From the NCBI GenBank assembly GCA_963575745.1, contig CAUYUJ010019282.1, positions 262,680 through 326,679 of the forward strand: DNA of 64,000 nt, given 5' to 3'. The notes under the pieces were generated by a model. The model searched no databases, was not told the DNA's origin, and worked only from the letters and a program-made list of their open reading frames with translations. Source of the stretch: Prorocentrum cordatum. Taxonomy: Eukaryota > Sar > Dinophyceae > Prorocentrales > Prorocentraceae. How positions within the stretch are numbered: position 1 is the first letter of the stretch; every line of letters begins with the position of its first letter. The translations under genes and the position numbers were made by a program. This document shows, one piece after another, positions 30,287-40,352 of the stretch.

Positions 30287-30560
30287 AGTGTCCCCCGGTT
30301 GACAACTGCTGCATATGCTGCGGTTTGGGCCAGGCTCGGGTGATACGTATGTGTTAGGAGGGCGGGTGGGAGTGAACGACACGGCTTGCGGGCGGGGAGG
30401 GCGTCTTGACCCTTCCCCCTACCCCCTCCCCATGGACCTGGACAGGGGGTTCCGCAAAGTGTCGGAGCGTCAAAACGGTTTCGCGTGGTCCCATCCTGGT
30501 AGGGTTCTGGCCCCCATTTGGGCCTCTTTGGGGGGGGATGCTAATTAAAGTTCCCCTCTC
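29600..30560. repeat. Purine-rich spacer with (GGC)n tract
   Basis: About 29850-30130 on the plus strand is G/A-rich with GGGAGG-type phrases. A (GGC)n run with interruptions lies at about 30207-30290. No coding motif is seen. Confidence 0.7.
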
Positions 30561-30800
30561 GTTTGATCGATATCCTCCAAGATGCACCAAGAAGCGCCCA
30601 GGAGGCCCCAAGAGGTCCCAAGATGGCACCAAAATGGCCCCAAGAGGCCCCCACAAGGCCCCCAGGGGGCCCCACAAAAGGATCCCAAGCGGCCCGAAAA
30701 AGGCCCCCCCGAGGCGCCCAAGACGCCGAAGAGCCCTCTACGACCGCCAAGAGACCCCCAAAACGTCCCAAGACGCCAAATAGATTCCCCAAGCGGCTCC
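30560..30800. repeat. CCAAGAGGCCCC-type degenerate array
   Basis: Variants of CCCAAGAGGCCCCAAGACG repeat every 12-15 bp. This is the reverse complement of the phrase repeated at 14.4-15.0 kb and matches the array at 37.47-37.65 kb. Confidence 0.75.
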
Positions 30801-31670
30801 GAAAAACATCCAAGAGACATCTGGCCTTTTTGTTTGCTTTTTTCCTCCTCCTCCCCCTCCCCCTCCCCCGCCTCCTCATCCTATGTATCATGTTTTCCCT
30901 ACTCCTTCATCCACCCATCCAAGTTTCTCCTTCGCCCCTTCTCTCCTTCACACGGTTCGGCCGCCCCCCCCCTCTGCTCCCGCACCTACCTGGTCACCTC
31001 TCAACTCGCCGGGACATCGATTCTGGATGGGCTGGTGGGGATATTGTTTGGTCAAAGGCCTCGCGAATCGGGCCAAGAGGCGCCCAAACTCTAGCCAGGC
31101 CACGACTAGGCAGCAACAAGCAGAAAGCAAGACAAGCGCAGCAGCCCGGCGGCAGTTCAAAAGGGCGAAAAGAACAGGTAGACCCATTCCCGGTGGCGCC
31201 CGAAAGCCCCGGTAACTGCCAGCAAGTAGACGCAGCCAAAATGGCGCCGCGGCGCGACCGAAATCGCGTAGAGGTCGAACACTGTGAGTGGCTCGGCCGG
31301 AGACCGACACGCACCCCCAGAAGACATCCGTGAAGTGGACGTACACTAACGTCGAAACATCGTGTCAGCGCAAGAATGAAGAGGGGGCAACCTCGTCACA
31401 GATAGAACTGCAAACGGCAGTAACTCTGTTGGTACAGCAGTGGCACTTGTCGAAGGCGGAGTCCATGCAGGAGAAAGCAGCCCACGGTCGCACAGAGCCA
31501 CGCATGCCGAAACCGAAGTCCTTGCACCGTAGAGGTCGGCGGCGCAGCGAGACCCCACTGAACCCTTTCGGCCATCAGTGGAGGCCGACACCGGCCAGGG
31601 GCAGGCCAGGGGGTACCTGACCGCCCATTCCCAGTGTGATCCTCGCATGGACTTCAGGCTGTCAGAGCAC
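30800..31670. other. No supported gene
   Basis: CTC-rich stretch at about 30840-30880. A 110-codon plus frame (31288-31620) reads KWTYTNVETSCQRKNEEGA and QTAVTLLVQQWHLSKAESM, which is plausible protein, but an equally long minus frame overlaps it and no motif settles the matter. Confidence 0.35.
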
Positions 31671-32460
31671 GGCATAGGCGGCAACCCCAGCCGCGTGGGA
31701 TAAACCCGGCGAAACCAAGGAGAGGAAAGGGGGCGCGCGCCTGGCGCGGCAGGCACCCGGCGCGGCAGCTAACCGCTGCAGCATTAGGATGCAGGGAGGG
31801 GGGGAATTAAGTGCACGCCAGGCACGCGGTGTGAGAGGAGAGGGCCCCAGTGCGAACCATCGCGTGAGATCCAAGCTGGCGGAGCCCCGCCCGCCAGCGG
31901 CATCGGCGGCAACCCAGCTGCGAGGGAAGATCCCAGTGAAAAACAGGAGAGGGAGTGCCAGCTAACCGCCGAAGCAAAAGGAGAAGGAGGAGAGCTCGCC
32001 ATAACCCTGCGCGCACTGACGCGCACGCCAGGCGCGCTGTGCCGAAGCTTACTTCAGTAAACCCGCCACTGCGACCAGCTTGCCGTTGTTCTTCGCGCGA
32101 AGGACCGGGTCAAGCTGGGCTCTTTCAGCAGCGAAATAGCTTGCGATCGCGGGCGACGAGGTCCCCCATTGGCCCGGCACACCGCCCCATATGCGCCAGC
32201 GGGCGTTGGCAACGCACGCTTTCTTGTTTAGCCGCGCACAAGTTACTGCAAGAGCCCGCAAGAAGGCGCCGTCGATGAAACATTCCGGGCGCTCTTCAAT
32301 GGGACGCTTGGCAAGGGCAATCTCGGCGGGCTGCCAGTCTGAAGCCGGCGTCGAGCCGCAGCGACTGCGAAGGAGGCAGAAAGAGGGGGAGAGCAGGGGA
32401 ACGCGGTTAACCGCCGCATGCGTAGGAAAGATAAATAGCAGCCTAGGCACGCGGCGCAAC
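31670..32460. repeat. ~230-bp tandem duplication with a third partial unit
   Basis: GGCGGCAACCC phrases at about 31678 and 31908, AGCTAACCGC phrases at about 31769 and 31961 and again as GGTTAACCGC at about 32405, and GCACGCCAGGCACGCGGTG-type phrases at about 31812 and 32021. Units are diverged and contain insertions. Confidence 0.6.
32043..32360 (-). CDS. Short hypothetical frame
   Basis: The left part of a minus frame ending at a stop near 32049 reads SDWQPAEIALAKRPIEERPE, DGAFLRALAVTCARLNKKAC, ANARWRIWGGVPGQWG and SYFAAERAQLDPVLRAKNNG. Composition looks protein-like. The frame continues upstream into repeat sequence, so no start can be given. No family is recognised. It could be an exon or a retroelement fragment. 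Confidence 0.3.
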
Positions 32461-32744
32461 TCGGTGCACCACCTACCCGGCGCGACGTCAACGCCGCATC
32501 TCGGCGGGACTGCGTGGCGCCCCACCCTCGGCGCTGCTGCCGACGCCGTTTCTCCTTCCGCATGCTCCGGGGATTCTCGGTGGACCGGTTCCTCTTCCCA
32601 GCCTTGCCCAGTGAATCGGGGCCGTCCTTCGCCTTGCCTTCCCCCGCGCTCGGGCGCTCTCCCGCTGCGTGGAACCTGGCGGCGGCGGCCCCGCTGCCGC
32701 TGGCAGCGCCTGCTCTGGAGGCTTTACTGACTGCCGTGACCCTG

Positions 32745-35585
32745 TCAGTTGGGCTGCGAAAATTGGCACCCGCGCGCGCGATCTGGTCGGCGCGGCGCGC
32801 GTCGTAGCCTGCAGTGCTCCACGCGGGGATGAAATTTCGGCGCGCGCCTGGCGGCTGCCTTGCCGGGTCGAACGTCGGCCGGGCTATAGCGAGGGAAAGT
32901 TTTGGCACAGCTTGCAGCCCGCAGGTCGCTGAACATGCCGCCGAGTTCCCTCTGCATCCTGGAGGCGAAGGCACCGTCGCGCTCCCTGGGGCATCGCGCG
33001 TCGATCGTGCGCAGCGGTGCCTTGTACATCTTGGACCCGTCGCTCTTCTTGGGCATGTGGGTGGCCAGTGGGTTCTTGGAGAAGGGCGCCCACTTGCCAT
33101 GATTGAATGCACCGTGTCTCCCCGGGCGGTCGTCATGCTTGAGCCGGGCGTCGTCGTGAGACTGCGTGGCCCAGCGGTCGGGGGACCTGGCGTAGCTAGA
33201 CTGGCCCCTGCGTCCGCGCGAGGAAACAGTCATGTCGTCAGCGGCGCGCTGAATCGGAGCGTCTCGTTGTACTCGTCTGCCGCTCTGCCCCCTGCCTCGC
33301 GCGTGCCCTTCCGGCGGGGCCCCGCGTGGCAAATCTCGCCTCCTCGGCCGCGGGGGGTCGTTCATCGTCTGTGGCGCTTGACGATTCATCGTTGGCAATC
33401 CTGGTGTTGCGGCCCTCTCCTGTAGCTCGGTTTCCGTCAGGCCCTTCTGCCTCGCCCGCTTCAGGCCCCTCGCTGGCCTTGCCCGGGTCGCAATCCAGGA
33501 CATCGCCGCCCGGGCCCCCGAGCTCATCTGCGGCGGCAGCAGGCTCGCTTCCTGAGCTGCCCCTGATCTTGCCTGTCGCCTTTCGTGGACCTTCATGTCG
33601 GGGCAGCGGCTGCCCGCGCAAATCCGCGCCAGGGTGGGCAGGGAAAAGATGCCTCCCAAGAGAGGCGCCCATGACCAAGCTGGCCCAGGGTTCAGATTCT
33701 TCTCCTCATCGCGTAGTCGCGAGGAGCCCGGGTCGCACAGGGCCGACATGTTTTCCTTGGCGTTATCAGCCAGCCTGGCCATTCGCCCCATGAACTGCTG
33801 AAAAGACACGCTGTCTGTTGCTGCGGCACGGCTTGGGACGATTGGCCGAGGTCCAATCCCACGCGGGCGCGCGCATGTTTCCAGCATTCCCAAGTTAACG
33901 CAGACCAGAAGCATGACGTGGTCGGGGGCGTCCTCAATGTCAAGTCTGGCCAGCCAGCGAGCAAGCTCGCCCGTGCCATGGGCCCTAGGGTCTTTGCCCC
34001 CGTGGATGGTTTCATTGACGCGTGCCACCCGCAGTTTCTCTAGCCGATCGCCCTTCCCGGTGATGTGTTGCACGACCAGTCCAGCGGACCATCTTTTGCC
34101 ATCCCACGCCGCGCCTGGCACCAGTCCGTCGGCGGCGAGCCCCGGCGGAAGAAACGCCCAGGCCAAGGTGGGGCAGGCCAGAACGTTGAGGCAGTTGACG
34201 CCCAACCCGTTGTCTGCCATTTCGTACTGGTTTTGCAGCACGTAGAAGATGTCGTTGGCAACGGAGTTGATGCGTCTGAGGTCCAAGCATATTTGAACTG
34301 GCGCATGTTCTGGCGTGCCGCAGTTGTCGTCGGCCCACGCTTGGAAGAACAGGTTGAGTCCGACGCTGGCCGCGCCCGGCAGCTGCGGGATCCCCGTGTC
34401 CGGGAACATTTTCTTGATTGCGCCCACTCGTTCTGGATTGGGGTCGGGTAGCGGCGGCGTCCCCGATGGCGACCCGCAATCGTCGTCGTCGTCGCCGCGG
34501 GGTGCCTTCGCTCTTTCTTTGCCGAGTGCGAGGGCGAGGCCACCCGCGCCCTCTCTCCTCCCCCTGAACGCCCGCGCCGCGGGGGGGACTGGATACATCG
34601 ATGGCGCGTCGCGCGCAAGGATGCAATTTATGACAGGTGGATGAACGTCAAAAATGTGAGCAAGACAGTTCCCGCGGTGCCATCCAGCGTTCCAATCGCC
34701 ACTCGTCCAGCAGTCGATCCAGTCGCCCCAGGAAGGTAGGTTGCACTGATCTGTCCTCCATGCCAGGAGTCGGTCGCCAGACGAAGCGCCCGACCGCTGG
34801 CTGCCGCGTTTCCATGTGCATAGCAGCTCGGGCTCTGGGCAGCCGTCGCGCGCAGCACTGTGGAGTTCAGGCCCGAGTCTCTCTGCGCCGAAGAGGTCGT
34901 CGCCAGGTCGGGCTGGGGGATTCGGCGCGCCTGTCACCTCGGGGTCGTTGGCTGAGTCCGGTGTGAGAAAGAGGTCGCGTAGCAGGCAGTCGGCGGCTGG
35001 GCTTGCGATTTTGGCCAGCCTGGTCGGGGGGTGCACAGGCGGTGCCAGGCTGACAGCAGCGGGCCCGCGGGGCACGCTATTCCGTAGGTTGGCCAGCTTT
35101 TCGCGCATCGCGTCTCCGGCTGGGGCGTCAGCATCATGCTTCTCGAGGCTCTCCACACAGCGCCCAATGCACAGCCGACGGCAGTTGAGTCCCTCGCGCC
35201 ACCCTGCAATCCTCGCCGCTGCCAGAATTTGACGCACATCGCTGTCCGCCCAGGTGCCCTCAATGTCCGTGGAAGGGGCCTCTCCGACAGTCGTCGCAGT
35301 AGAAGCTGGCAGCGTTCTGCGACGCCGAGAATCGTCGGTCTCCTGTTCGGGGCCTTTTCGGTGTCGTTGTGGCGCCCAGTTTTGCTGCGGGAGGTTCAGG
35401 TCTGAGAAGGTCCTGTTGGTCCATCGCTCGCCCCGTGCCAGCACGGCGCAGCCTCTGGTCCGGGGTGCGCCCAGGATGCCTGTGATTCCCTGTGGTGGAG
35501 TTGTAGAGCCAGCAGATGGTGCAACTGGTTGTCTCGTTGTCAGGCTGGTCGTTGGTAGGGGCCAGCGGTAACTGGAGCGGTTCAA
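32745..35585 (-). CDS. Long hypothetical ORF (946 codons) downstream of helicase fragment
   Basis: This is an uninterrupted minus frame. The middle has natural, soluble-protein composition: NPERVGAIKKMFPDTGIPQL, PVQICLDLRRINSVANDIFY, VLQNQYEMADNGLGVNCLNV, SAGLVVQHITGKGDRLEKLR, DHVMLLVCVNLGMLETCAR and DSVSFQQFMGRMARLADNAK. Near residues 95-200 lies DVRQILAAARIAGWREGLNC followed by RLCIGRCVESLEKHDADAP. The C-terminal third is basic and disordered (RARPARGLKRARQKGL; DDRPGRHGAFNHGKWAPF). No domain is recognised. It is about 760 bp downstream of and co-oriented with the SF1 helicase fragment, so it may be a later exon of one gene or ORF of one element. The first ~60 codons overlap another open frame and are doubtful. 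Confidence 0.55.
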   Translation of the reverse strand: MNRSSYRWPLPTTSLTTRQPVAPSAGSTTPPQGITGILGAPRTRGCAVLARGERWTNRTFSDLNLPQQNWAPQRHRKGPEQETDDSRRRRTLPASTATTVGEAPSTDIEGTWADSDVRQILAAARIAGWREGLNCRRLCIGRCVESLEKHDADAPAGDAMREKLANLRNSVPRGPAAVSLAPPVHPPTRLAKIASPAADCLLRDLFLTPDSANDPEVTGAPNPPARPGDDLFGAERLGPELHSAARDGCPEPELLCTWKRGSQRSGASSGDRLLAWRTDQCNLPSWGDWIDCWTSGDWNAGWHRGNCLAHIFDVHPPVINCILARDAPSMYPVPPAARAFRGRREGAGGLALALGKERAKAPRGDDDDDCGSPSGTPPLPDPNPERVGAIKKMFPDTGIPQLPGAASVGLNLFFQAWADDNCGTPEHAPVQICLDLRRINSVANDIFYVLQNQYEMADNGLGVNCLNVLACPTLAWAFLPPGLAADGLVPGAAWDGKRWSAGLVVQHITGKGDRLEKLRVARVNETIHGGKDPRAHGTGELARWLARLDIEDAPDHVMLLVCVNLGMLETCARPRGIGPRPIVPSRAAATDSVSFQQFMGRMARLADNAKENMSALCDPGSSRLRDEEKNLNPGPAWSWAPLLGGIFSLPTLARICAGSRCPDMKVHERRQARSGAAQEASLLPPQMSSGARAAMSWIATRARPARGLKRARQKGLTETELQERAATPGLPTMNRQAPQTMNDPPRPRRRDLPRGAPPEGHARGRGQSGRRVQRDAPIQRAADDMTVSSRGRRGQSSYARSPDRWATQSHDDARLKHDDRPGRHGAFNHGKWAPFSKNPLATHMPKKSDGSKMYKAPLRTIDARCPRERDGAFASRMQRELGGMFSDLRAASCAKTFPRYSPADVRPGKAAARRAPKFHPRVEHCRLRRAPRRPDRARGCQFSQPN

Positions 35586-36455
35586 TCCGCTGGTCGATCA
35601 CCAGCAAGATCCCTGTGCTGTGAAAGTCAGAACGCTTGCGTTTTCCCCACGTTGACGGACATCCTGCCTGCTTCGAGACATCGCAATGGTGGCTGGTACT
35701 TATGAGCAAGCCCACGTGTCTTGGGGCGTCAGTGGATCTCCGATGCAGGTTCTGGTAGTCGTGATTGGACATATTCCATGTCAGGCCAAACTGCGTCCGG
35801 AAGTGAAGGTATGTTGCCACGGACGCGGTGCCAGTTGAGCTGCCAGGTTCGCGCGTGCCCAGGACGGGCTCCACGATATCCCCTGCCCCTTCTTGTTCGG
35901 AGAATGGGAAGAGACAGGTCCTTGGTTCCCAAAGCGCTAGCATCATCGTCACAACTGCCGTGCAGGTCTGAGCACGTGCGGTGGGGTCAGTTGGCATGTA
36001 GTCGCCTTGGATGATGTCTTCCAGGCCGTCCATCCCTGGATGCAGTTGGTGCATTGGACAATGTGTCGTCTCGACACTCCACACCGTGGGTGGATGTTTG
36101 TCCATGCCAGCCGGCGAGCTCCGACAGTCTTTGGATGCGCGTTTCTGCAAGCAGCCTTTTGGTCTTTCAGGCAGGTTGGCCACCGCGAGCGAGGGCCAAG
36201 CCCGACTGCACGCATAAGGCACGCCCAGAAAATGTTGCATGTCAGGTTGCCGGCATCAGCTCCGACCGTAACATCGTAAATGCACCTTGTGTGGCTCCAC
36301 ATCTTCCTGTCGTGCAGATTGGGACCGTTGGGATGTTGTGCGGGGCTCATGGCGTGCGAGTGAAGGCCAGAAACAAGGAGGGGATCGGAAAGAGAGCGGG
36401 TGCGGCCAGGAGAGCCCTTAGCGAGTTGTTGAGCTGTTTTGCCAGGGCTCCCCAC
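35260..36455 (-). CDS. Two overlapping hypothetical frames between helicase fragment and long ORF
   Basis: Frame 36455-35949 (168 codons) reads PNLHDRKMWSHTRCIYDVTV, AGNLTCNIFWACLMRAVGLG and RHIVQCTNCIQGWTAWKTSS. Frame 36240-35260 (326 codons) then reads TDPTARAQTCTAVVTMMLAL, ATYLHFRTQFGLTWNMSNHD and RRSTDAPRHVGLLISTSHHC. Several Cys/His groups (CTNC, CTIC, CDDC) suggest metal binding but match no named finger. The protein sense seems to pass from one frame to the other near 36000, so either a frameshift or introns are present. Dinoflagellate genes have many introns, and I cannot place exon borders. No function is assigned. Confidence 0.4.
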
Positions 36456-36931
36456 TCAAACCCTTTCGGCTGCGTTCTGTCGATGCTGCAGTCGAAACAT
36501 TTGGCCTGATCCCCTCGCAGTTTGACCTTCTGCTTCTGGATGCTGGATGCAGCGCGCGGTGTTGTTGCGATTGGGCTGCTGCCCGGTATGGCGGTACCGG
36601 TTTCAGCAGTTGCATCCAAGTGTGCCAGTGGGTTAAAGGGCTTCCATCCCCTGTTGCGCACTTGCCAAGGCTCAGTGGAGGCAGGTCTCACCCGGAGGTC
36701 TGCGGCCATTCCGTATTCAGCAAGAGTACGAAGAGCAAACTCGGTCGCAGCCTTGAACATTCGCCGGTCACCAATGAAGACCACGAACCGCTTAGCTCTG
36801 GTCAGGGCAACGTTGGTCCTGTTTGACGTATTGAAGAAACCCCCGTCGTAAGACCCGTTGGAGCGCGTGGTAGAGTAGATGACGATGTCCCCTTCTCTTC
36901 CCTGAATGGCGTCATTAGTGGAGGGAGAGAG
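36347..36931 (-). pseudogene. UPF1-like superfamily 1 helicase, motifs V-VI fragment
   Basis: The minus frame reads STNDAIQGREGDIVIYSTTR, then GGFFNTSNRTNVALTRAKRF and VVFIGDRRMFKAATEFALRT. These match the last helicase core motifs of UPF1/Dna2/SMUBP2-like SF1B enzymes (DAFQGREKDVIILS; RxNVALTRAxxxLxIxGD). The order and spacing are right, and Arg of motif VI is present. The frame then runs through KPFNPLAHLDATAET and KCFDCSIDRTQPKGFEWGAL to a stop at 36347. A TAG stands in frame at 36935-36937, just upstream of a pyrimidine-rich run, so the piece is either an exon start or a 5' truncation; motifs I-IV are absent from the DNA to the right. The enzyme would unwind nucleic acid using ATP. Confidence 0.72.
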
Positions 36932-37067
36932 AGTCTAGAATTGAACAGAAGCGTGGGGATTTTTTTATTGGTCGCGGGCAGACGCGTGAAGCTGTCGCCG
37001 AGAAAGGGGTCTGGGGCGCGGGCCAAAAAACGTGGCGATACGCGAAGCGTCTAGAATTGAACAGAAA
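36931..37067. repeat. Direct repeat GTCTAGAATTGAACAGAA, two copies 116 bp apart
   Basis: GTCTAGAATTGAACAGAA occurs at about 36933 and again at about 37049. The first copy abuts the helicase fragment's upstream end. The pair could be a duplication flanking an inserted intron-like element or a short tandem repeat. Confidence 0.75.
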
Positions 37068-37069
37068 AG

Positions 37070-38485
37070 GGACCGCGTCCAGCACAGTATCCGCTAGAAC
37101 GAGTCACGCCGCGAGGCGCAGATTCCTCATCTCGTCCGTTATGCCTGGCACGCCAATCGCAGGGGCCATGTCGCAATGATAGCGCTGACGCGATCCATAT
37201 TTATGAAGAGCTTCAGGATACCCGATACCGCCGATGCGCACGCCAAGGCTCGCCGAGCCTTGTGGTCGGCTGCGTTGTGGTGCCCAACATGCTGGGCATC
37301 CTCAACATGTGAGAGCACATCACCTGCTCTCCCCTGCATCGTCCATCTCGCCTGGGCGTTGCCGCGTCCTCCTCCTCCTGGTCCTCCTGGTCCTCCTGGT
37401 CCTGCTCCTCCTCCTCCTCCTCCTCCTCCTCCTCCTCCTCCTCGTCCTCCTTCGGGACGCGCTAAGCGGCCAACCCAAGACGGCCCCAAGAGGGCCCCAA
37501 GACGGCCAAACCAAGATGGCCTGGGAAGGCGCCATATGTCACCAGAGCACCACAAGAAGTCCCCTGAGAGCCAAAAACTAGCCCCAGAGCGGCCCTGGAG
37601 GCTTCCGAGAGGCTCAAAAGGCTTAAAAGAGCCACAAGACAGCTCCACATGCCTCAGAAGGCTTTCCTACCCAGTGTTCTCCAAGTGGTTTCCCTACGGG
37701 CAACGGCTGGGGGAACACGCAGTCCACTGGCGTGGCAACACATTCTGTCGACATTTCACGACACAGGTTGTTCCAAAATGTAAGGGTCGGCGGTGACTCG
37801 CCGTAGGTGTTTTCACTAATGTGCAATTCCTCTTACTTCTGCATTCTCGATTCTAGCATCGCGCCGCATCGCCTGGCGGCCGCAGCCTTGGAGGGCGAAA
37901 AGTGTCACTCTTGAAAAGGCCCCAAGGCCCATAGCGCAAGGACCTTCATGAAAAAAGGCGTCCGCCGAGCCGGTCCGTGCCGACCAGCCACAACTGCGGG
38001 GAAGCCGTGTTCCGTACCCCGCTCTGGGGATTTTGTCGCATTGGGCACCGCTGGGACAAGGGCCACAGCTCCCCGACAGCTACGCACGTGCCTGGCCAGG
38101 GCCATCCTGGGCCCTGGGTTGGTGCATAGTCACGTCGTCCTGGCGACTCGAACACGGTGGGCCCAACAGGGGGGCAAGGGCCTCAGTTCCCCAAGTCGTG
38201 GCCGGCCTGCCCCGTCCACGCGCCCTGGCGCCCGCGTGGGCGCGCCCGCGCCCGCGCCAGCAGCCGAGGCAGACAAGCGACGGCAGCAGCCCGCTCGAGC
38301 CGGGCGGCCCGCTCCGCGAGGGGGGGGAGCCTGGTCACCTGTAGTCCTGTGGCGCCGCGGCGGGGCGCGGGGCGAGGATCGAGGGTGCGAAGTCCAGAGA
38401 CGCTTGTGCGCTGCCCCAGAACTGCGAGAGCGCAGTTGCCGAGTACGTTAGTACGTTGTGGAGAGACCATCAGCGAGTCACTTTG
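37070..38485. repeat. (CTC)n tract, CCAAGACGGCC array, and unassigned DNA
   Basis: A (CTC)n/(CTGGTC)n tract lies at about 37366-37450. It is followed by a CCAAGACGGCCCCAAGAGGG array (37470-37650), the same family as at 14.4 and 30.6 kb. From 37660 to 38485 there is only G+C-rich DNA without a supported gene. Confidence 0.65.
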
Positions 38486-39240
38486 AAGGAAGGCTCGGGA
38501 GCGAGCACGATTCCTGGGCGGCGAGGGCTCGATTCCCGAAATGGGTTGCGGGGGAATCCTCAGGCGAGAGCGCGATTTCCGACTCGGTACATGGTGGGGA
38601 AATCTCGGGCGAGAGCGCGATTCCTGCGTGAATAACTGAATGTCGTTAGGCGGGAACCGTCCGTTGAGTCCACATGTTTATGAAAACATGGAAGTATCAT
38701 TGATCACATCTGTCTGGTGAGCATTGTAATTGTGCTGTTTTCTCCATTTGAGACGCCCCCTCGGCTCTCGCACCAAGTTTTGTATCACAATGAATATTCC
38801 GGCTCAAAGGGGTTTCCTGGGCCCCCGGGACGCCCGATATTGCCTTTCAGTGTATTCAGGAATCGCCGTCTCGATCGAGACGTCCATGTTCTTTACTCAA
38901 GAATCGCGCTCTCGCCTGGGACGGCATCAGACTGTGTGTGAGCATCGCCTCTCACCGCTCAGGAACCGCGCTCTCATCGATCAGGAAATACACTTCCGTC
39001 GAAGAATGTCCACCCATCTTATCAGAGCGACGGAGCCGGAAGGTCATTCATTGTCCCTGGGTGCGTGGCAGAAGTGGCGTTCCGACAAGCAGTTTCTGCT
39101 TGTTGTATTGTTGTTGCGTTGTCGTCGTCCTCGCCCCTGACCCGCCCGCGACCCACACGCGACCCACCCCGCGCCCGCCCCCTCACTTTTATCTGCAATT
39201 GCGGGGCGCTGCGGTAGAAAACTCCCGCTCTCGCCTAGGA
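38485..39240. repeat. Composite repeat family, copy 2 (left part)
   Basis: GGCGAGAGCGCGATTCC phrases and their complement repeat at about 38500-38640 and 38870-38990 and again near 39220. GTCATTCATTGTCCCTGGG lies at about 39041. The TTGTTG...GTCGTC...GCGACCC block lies at about 39100-39180. These match segments of copy 1 at 17.2-19.5 kb. The orientation of the GGAATCGCGCTCTCGCC phrase flips between 38.6 and 38.87 kb. Confidence 0.7.
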
Positions 39241-39269
39241 TTTCCCCACGATGTGCCCCAAATTCGCGC

Positions 39270-39660
39270 ATTCATGTGCCGCCTGGCCGGCCTGGTCTGT
39301 AGGATCCGCCCGCCCGCCCGCTCGTCAAGGCCCGCCCGCCCGATCCGCCCGCCTGGCCAGCCCGTTGGGTCCACCTTGTCGTTTACTTGGAAGCCCGCCC
39401 GCCCGTTTGAATGTCCCACCCGCCCGACCCGCCCACTAGGGTCCGCCCGCCCAGCCTGGCTGTTAGGTCCGCACGTTCTTTTCCTCGGGAGCCCGCCACC
39501 CCGTGTGAAAATATCCCGCCCGTCCGACCCGCCTGACTGACCGCTATGGCAGCCCACCAGCCCGACCCGCGGACCGCCCGTTCGCTCGCTTGGAAAACCA
39601 GCCACCCCGAAGTATCCCGCCAGTTAGGTCCGCCCGCCCGGCCAACCTCTTACCCAGTCG
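39270..39660. repeat. CCCGCC-rich degenerate tandem repeat, ~100-bp period
   Basis: TTGGAAGCCCGCC / CTCGGGAGCCCGCC / TTGGAAAACCAGCC phrases begin at about 39389, 39492 and 39589, each followed by a ...ATCCCGCC... phrase and GGTCCGC. Units are diverged. Confidence 0.65.
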
Positions 39661-39699
39661 GGGTTTACCCAATAGCTCACATAGCAAACGCGCCCCGAA

Positions 39700-39935
39700 A
39701 AATGGGCACGCTCATAGACGAAGGGGCCAAACGTCGAGGGTTCGGGGAATACCATTTGAATGACACGCGAACAATGACAAACGAACTGTTTCGGAGCCCA
39801 AGGGCACAATTTGAACAGGATGGTCGTGCTCGACCAACAACAGGATTGCGAGCGTCGATGGGCACACTTGGACAGAGAAAACAATATGCACTGAAAGGGA
39901 TCGAGAATCGGACGAACATCCAGAAGTAATGGATC
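39700..39935. repeat. Composite repeat family, copy 2 (right segment)
   Basis: About 39715-39800 (ACGAAGGGGCCAAACGTCGA...GGGGAATAC) aligns by eye with 19020-19110 in copy 1. Downstream no gene is supported. Confidence 0.6.
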
Positions 39936-40095
39936 AGCATCATCGTCATCATCTCCATCTCCATCGTTAATCATCATCATCGGCTTCATCAGCATCATCA
40001 CCATCATCGTCATCATCATCAGCATCATCATCATAATCATCATCACCATAATCATCACTATCGTCAGCACGATTAGCACCATCAGCTTCATCGCG
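39935..40095. repeat. (ATC)n triplet microsatellite
   Basis: Imperfect CAT/ATC run; the encoded poly-Met/Asp/His frames are not genes. Confidence 0.95.
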
Positions 40096-40234
40096 CCATC
40101 AGATTCGCCCGCCGAAGGTAACATCGGTTGCTCATCCTTCTTCTCATCATGCCCACTTGCTGCTCATCCCTTACGGAGACTGCCCGCAGTAGACCAGTAC
40201 AGGGTCACGCGACCAGTAGTGCCTGGTGCTGGCC

Positions 40235-40285
40235 ACCACATCCTCCTCTTCCTCCTCCTCCTGCTCCTCCTCCCCCGCGCGCGCC
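40235..40285. repeat. Short (CTC)n tract
   Basis: CCTCCTCTTCCTCCTCCT-type run beside the LINE tail's 3' flank. Confidence 0.9.
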
Positions 40286-40352
40286 CCACAGGACAGTCTC
40301 AACCCCTGCACGCTAGGGGCACTACTGGGACGCAAGAGCCTCCATGGGGCCA

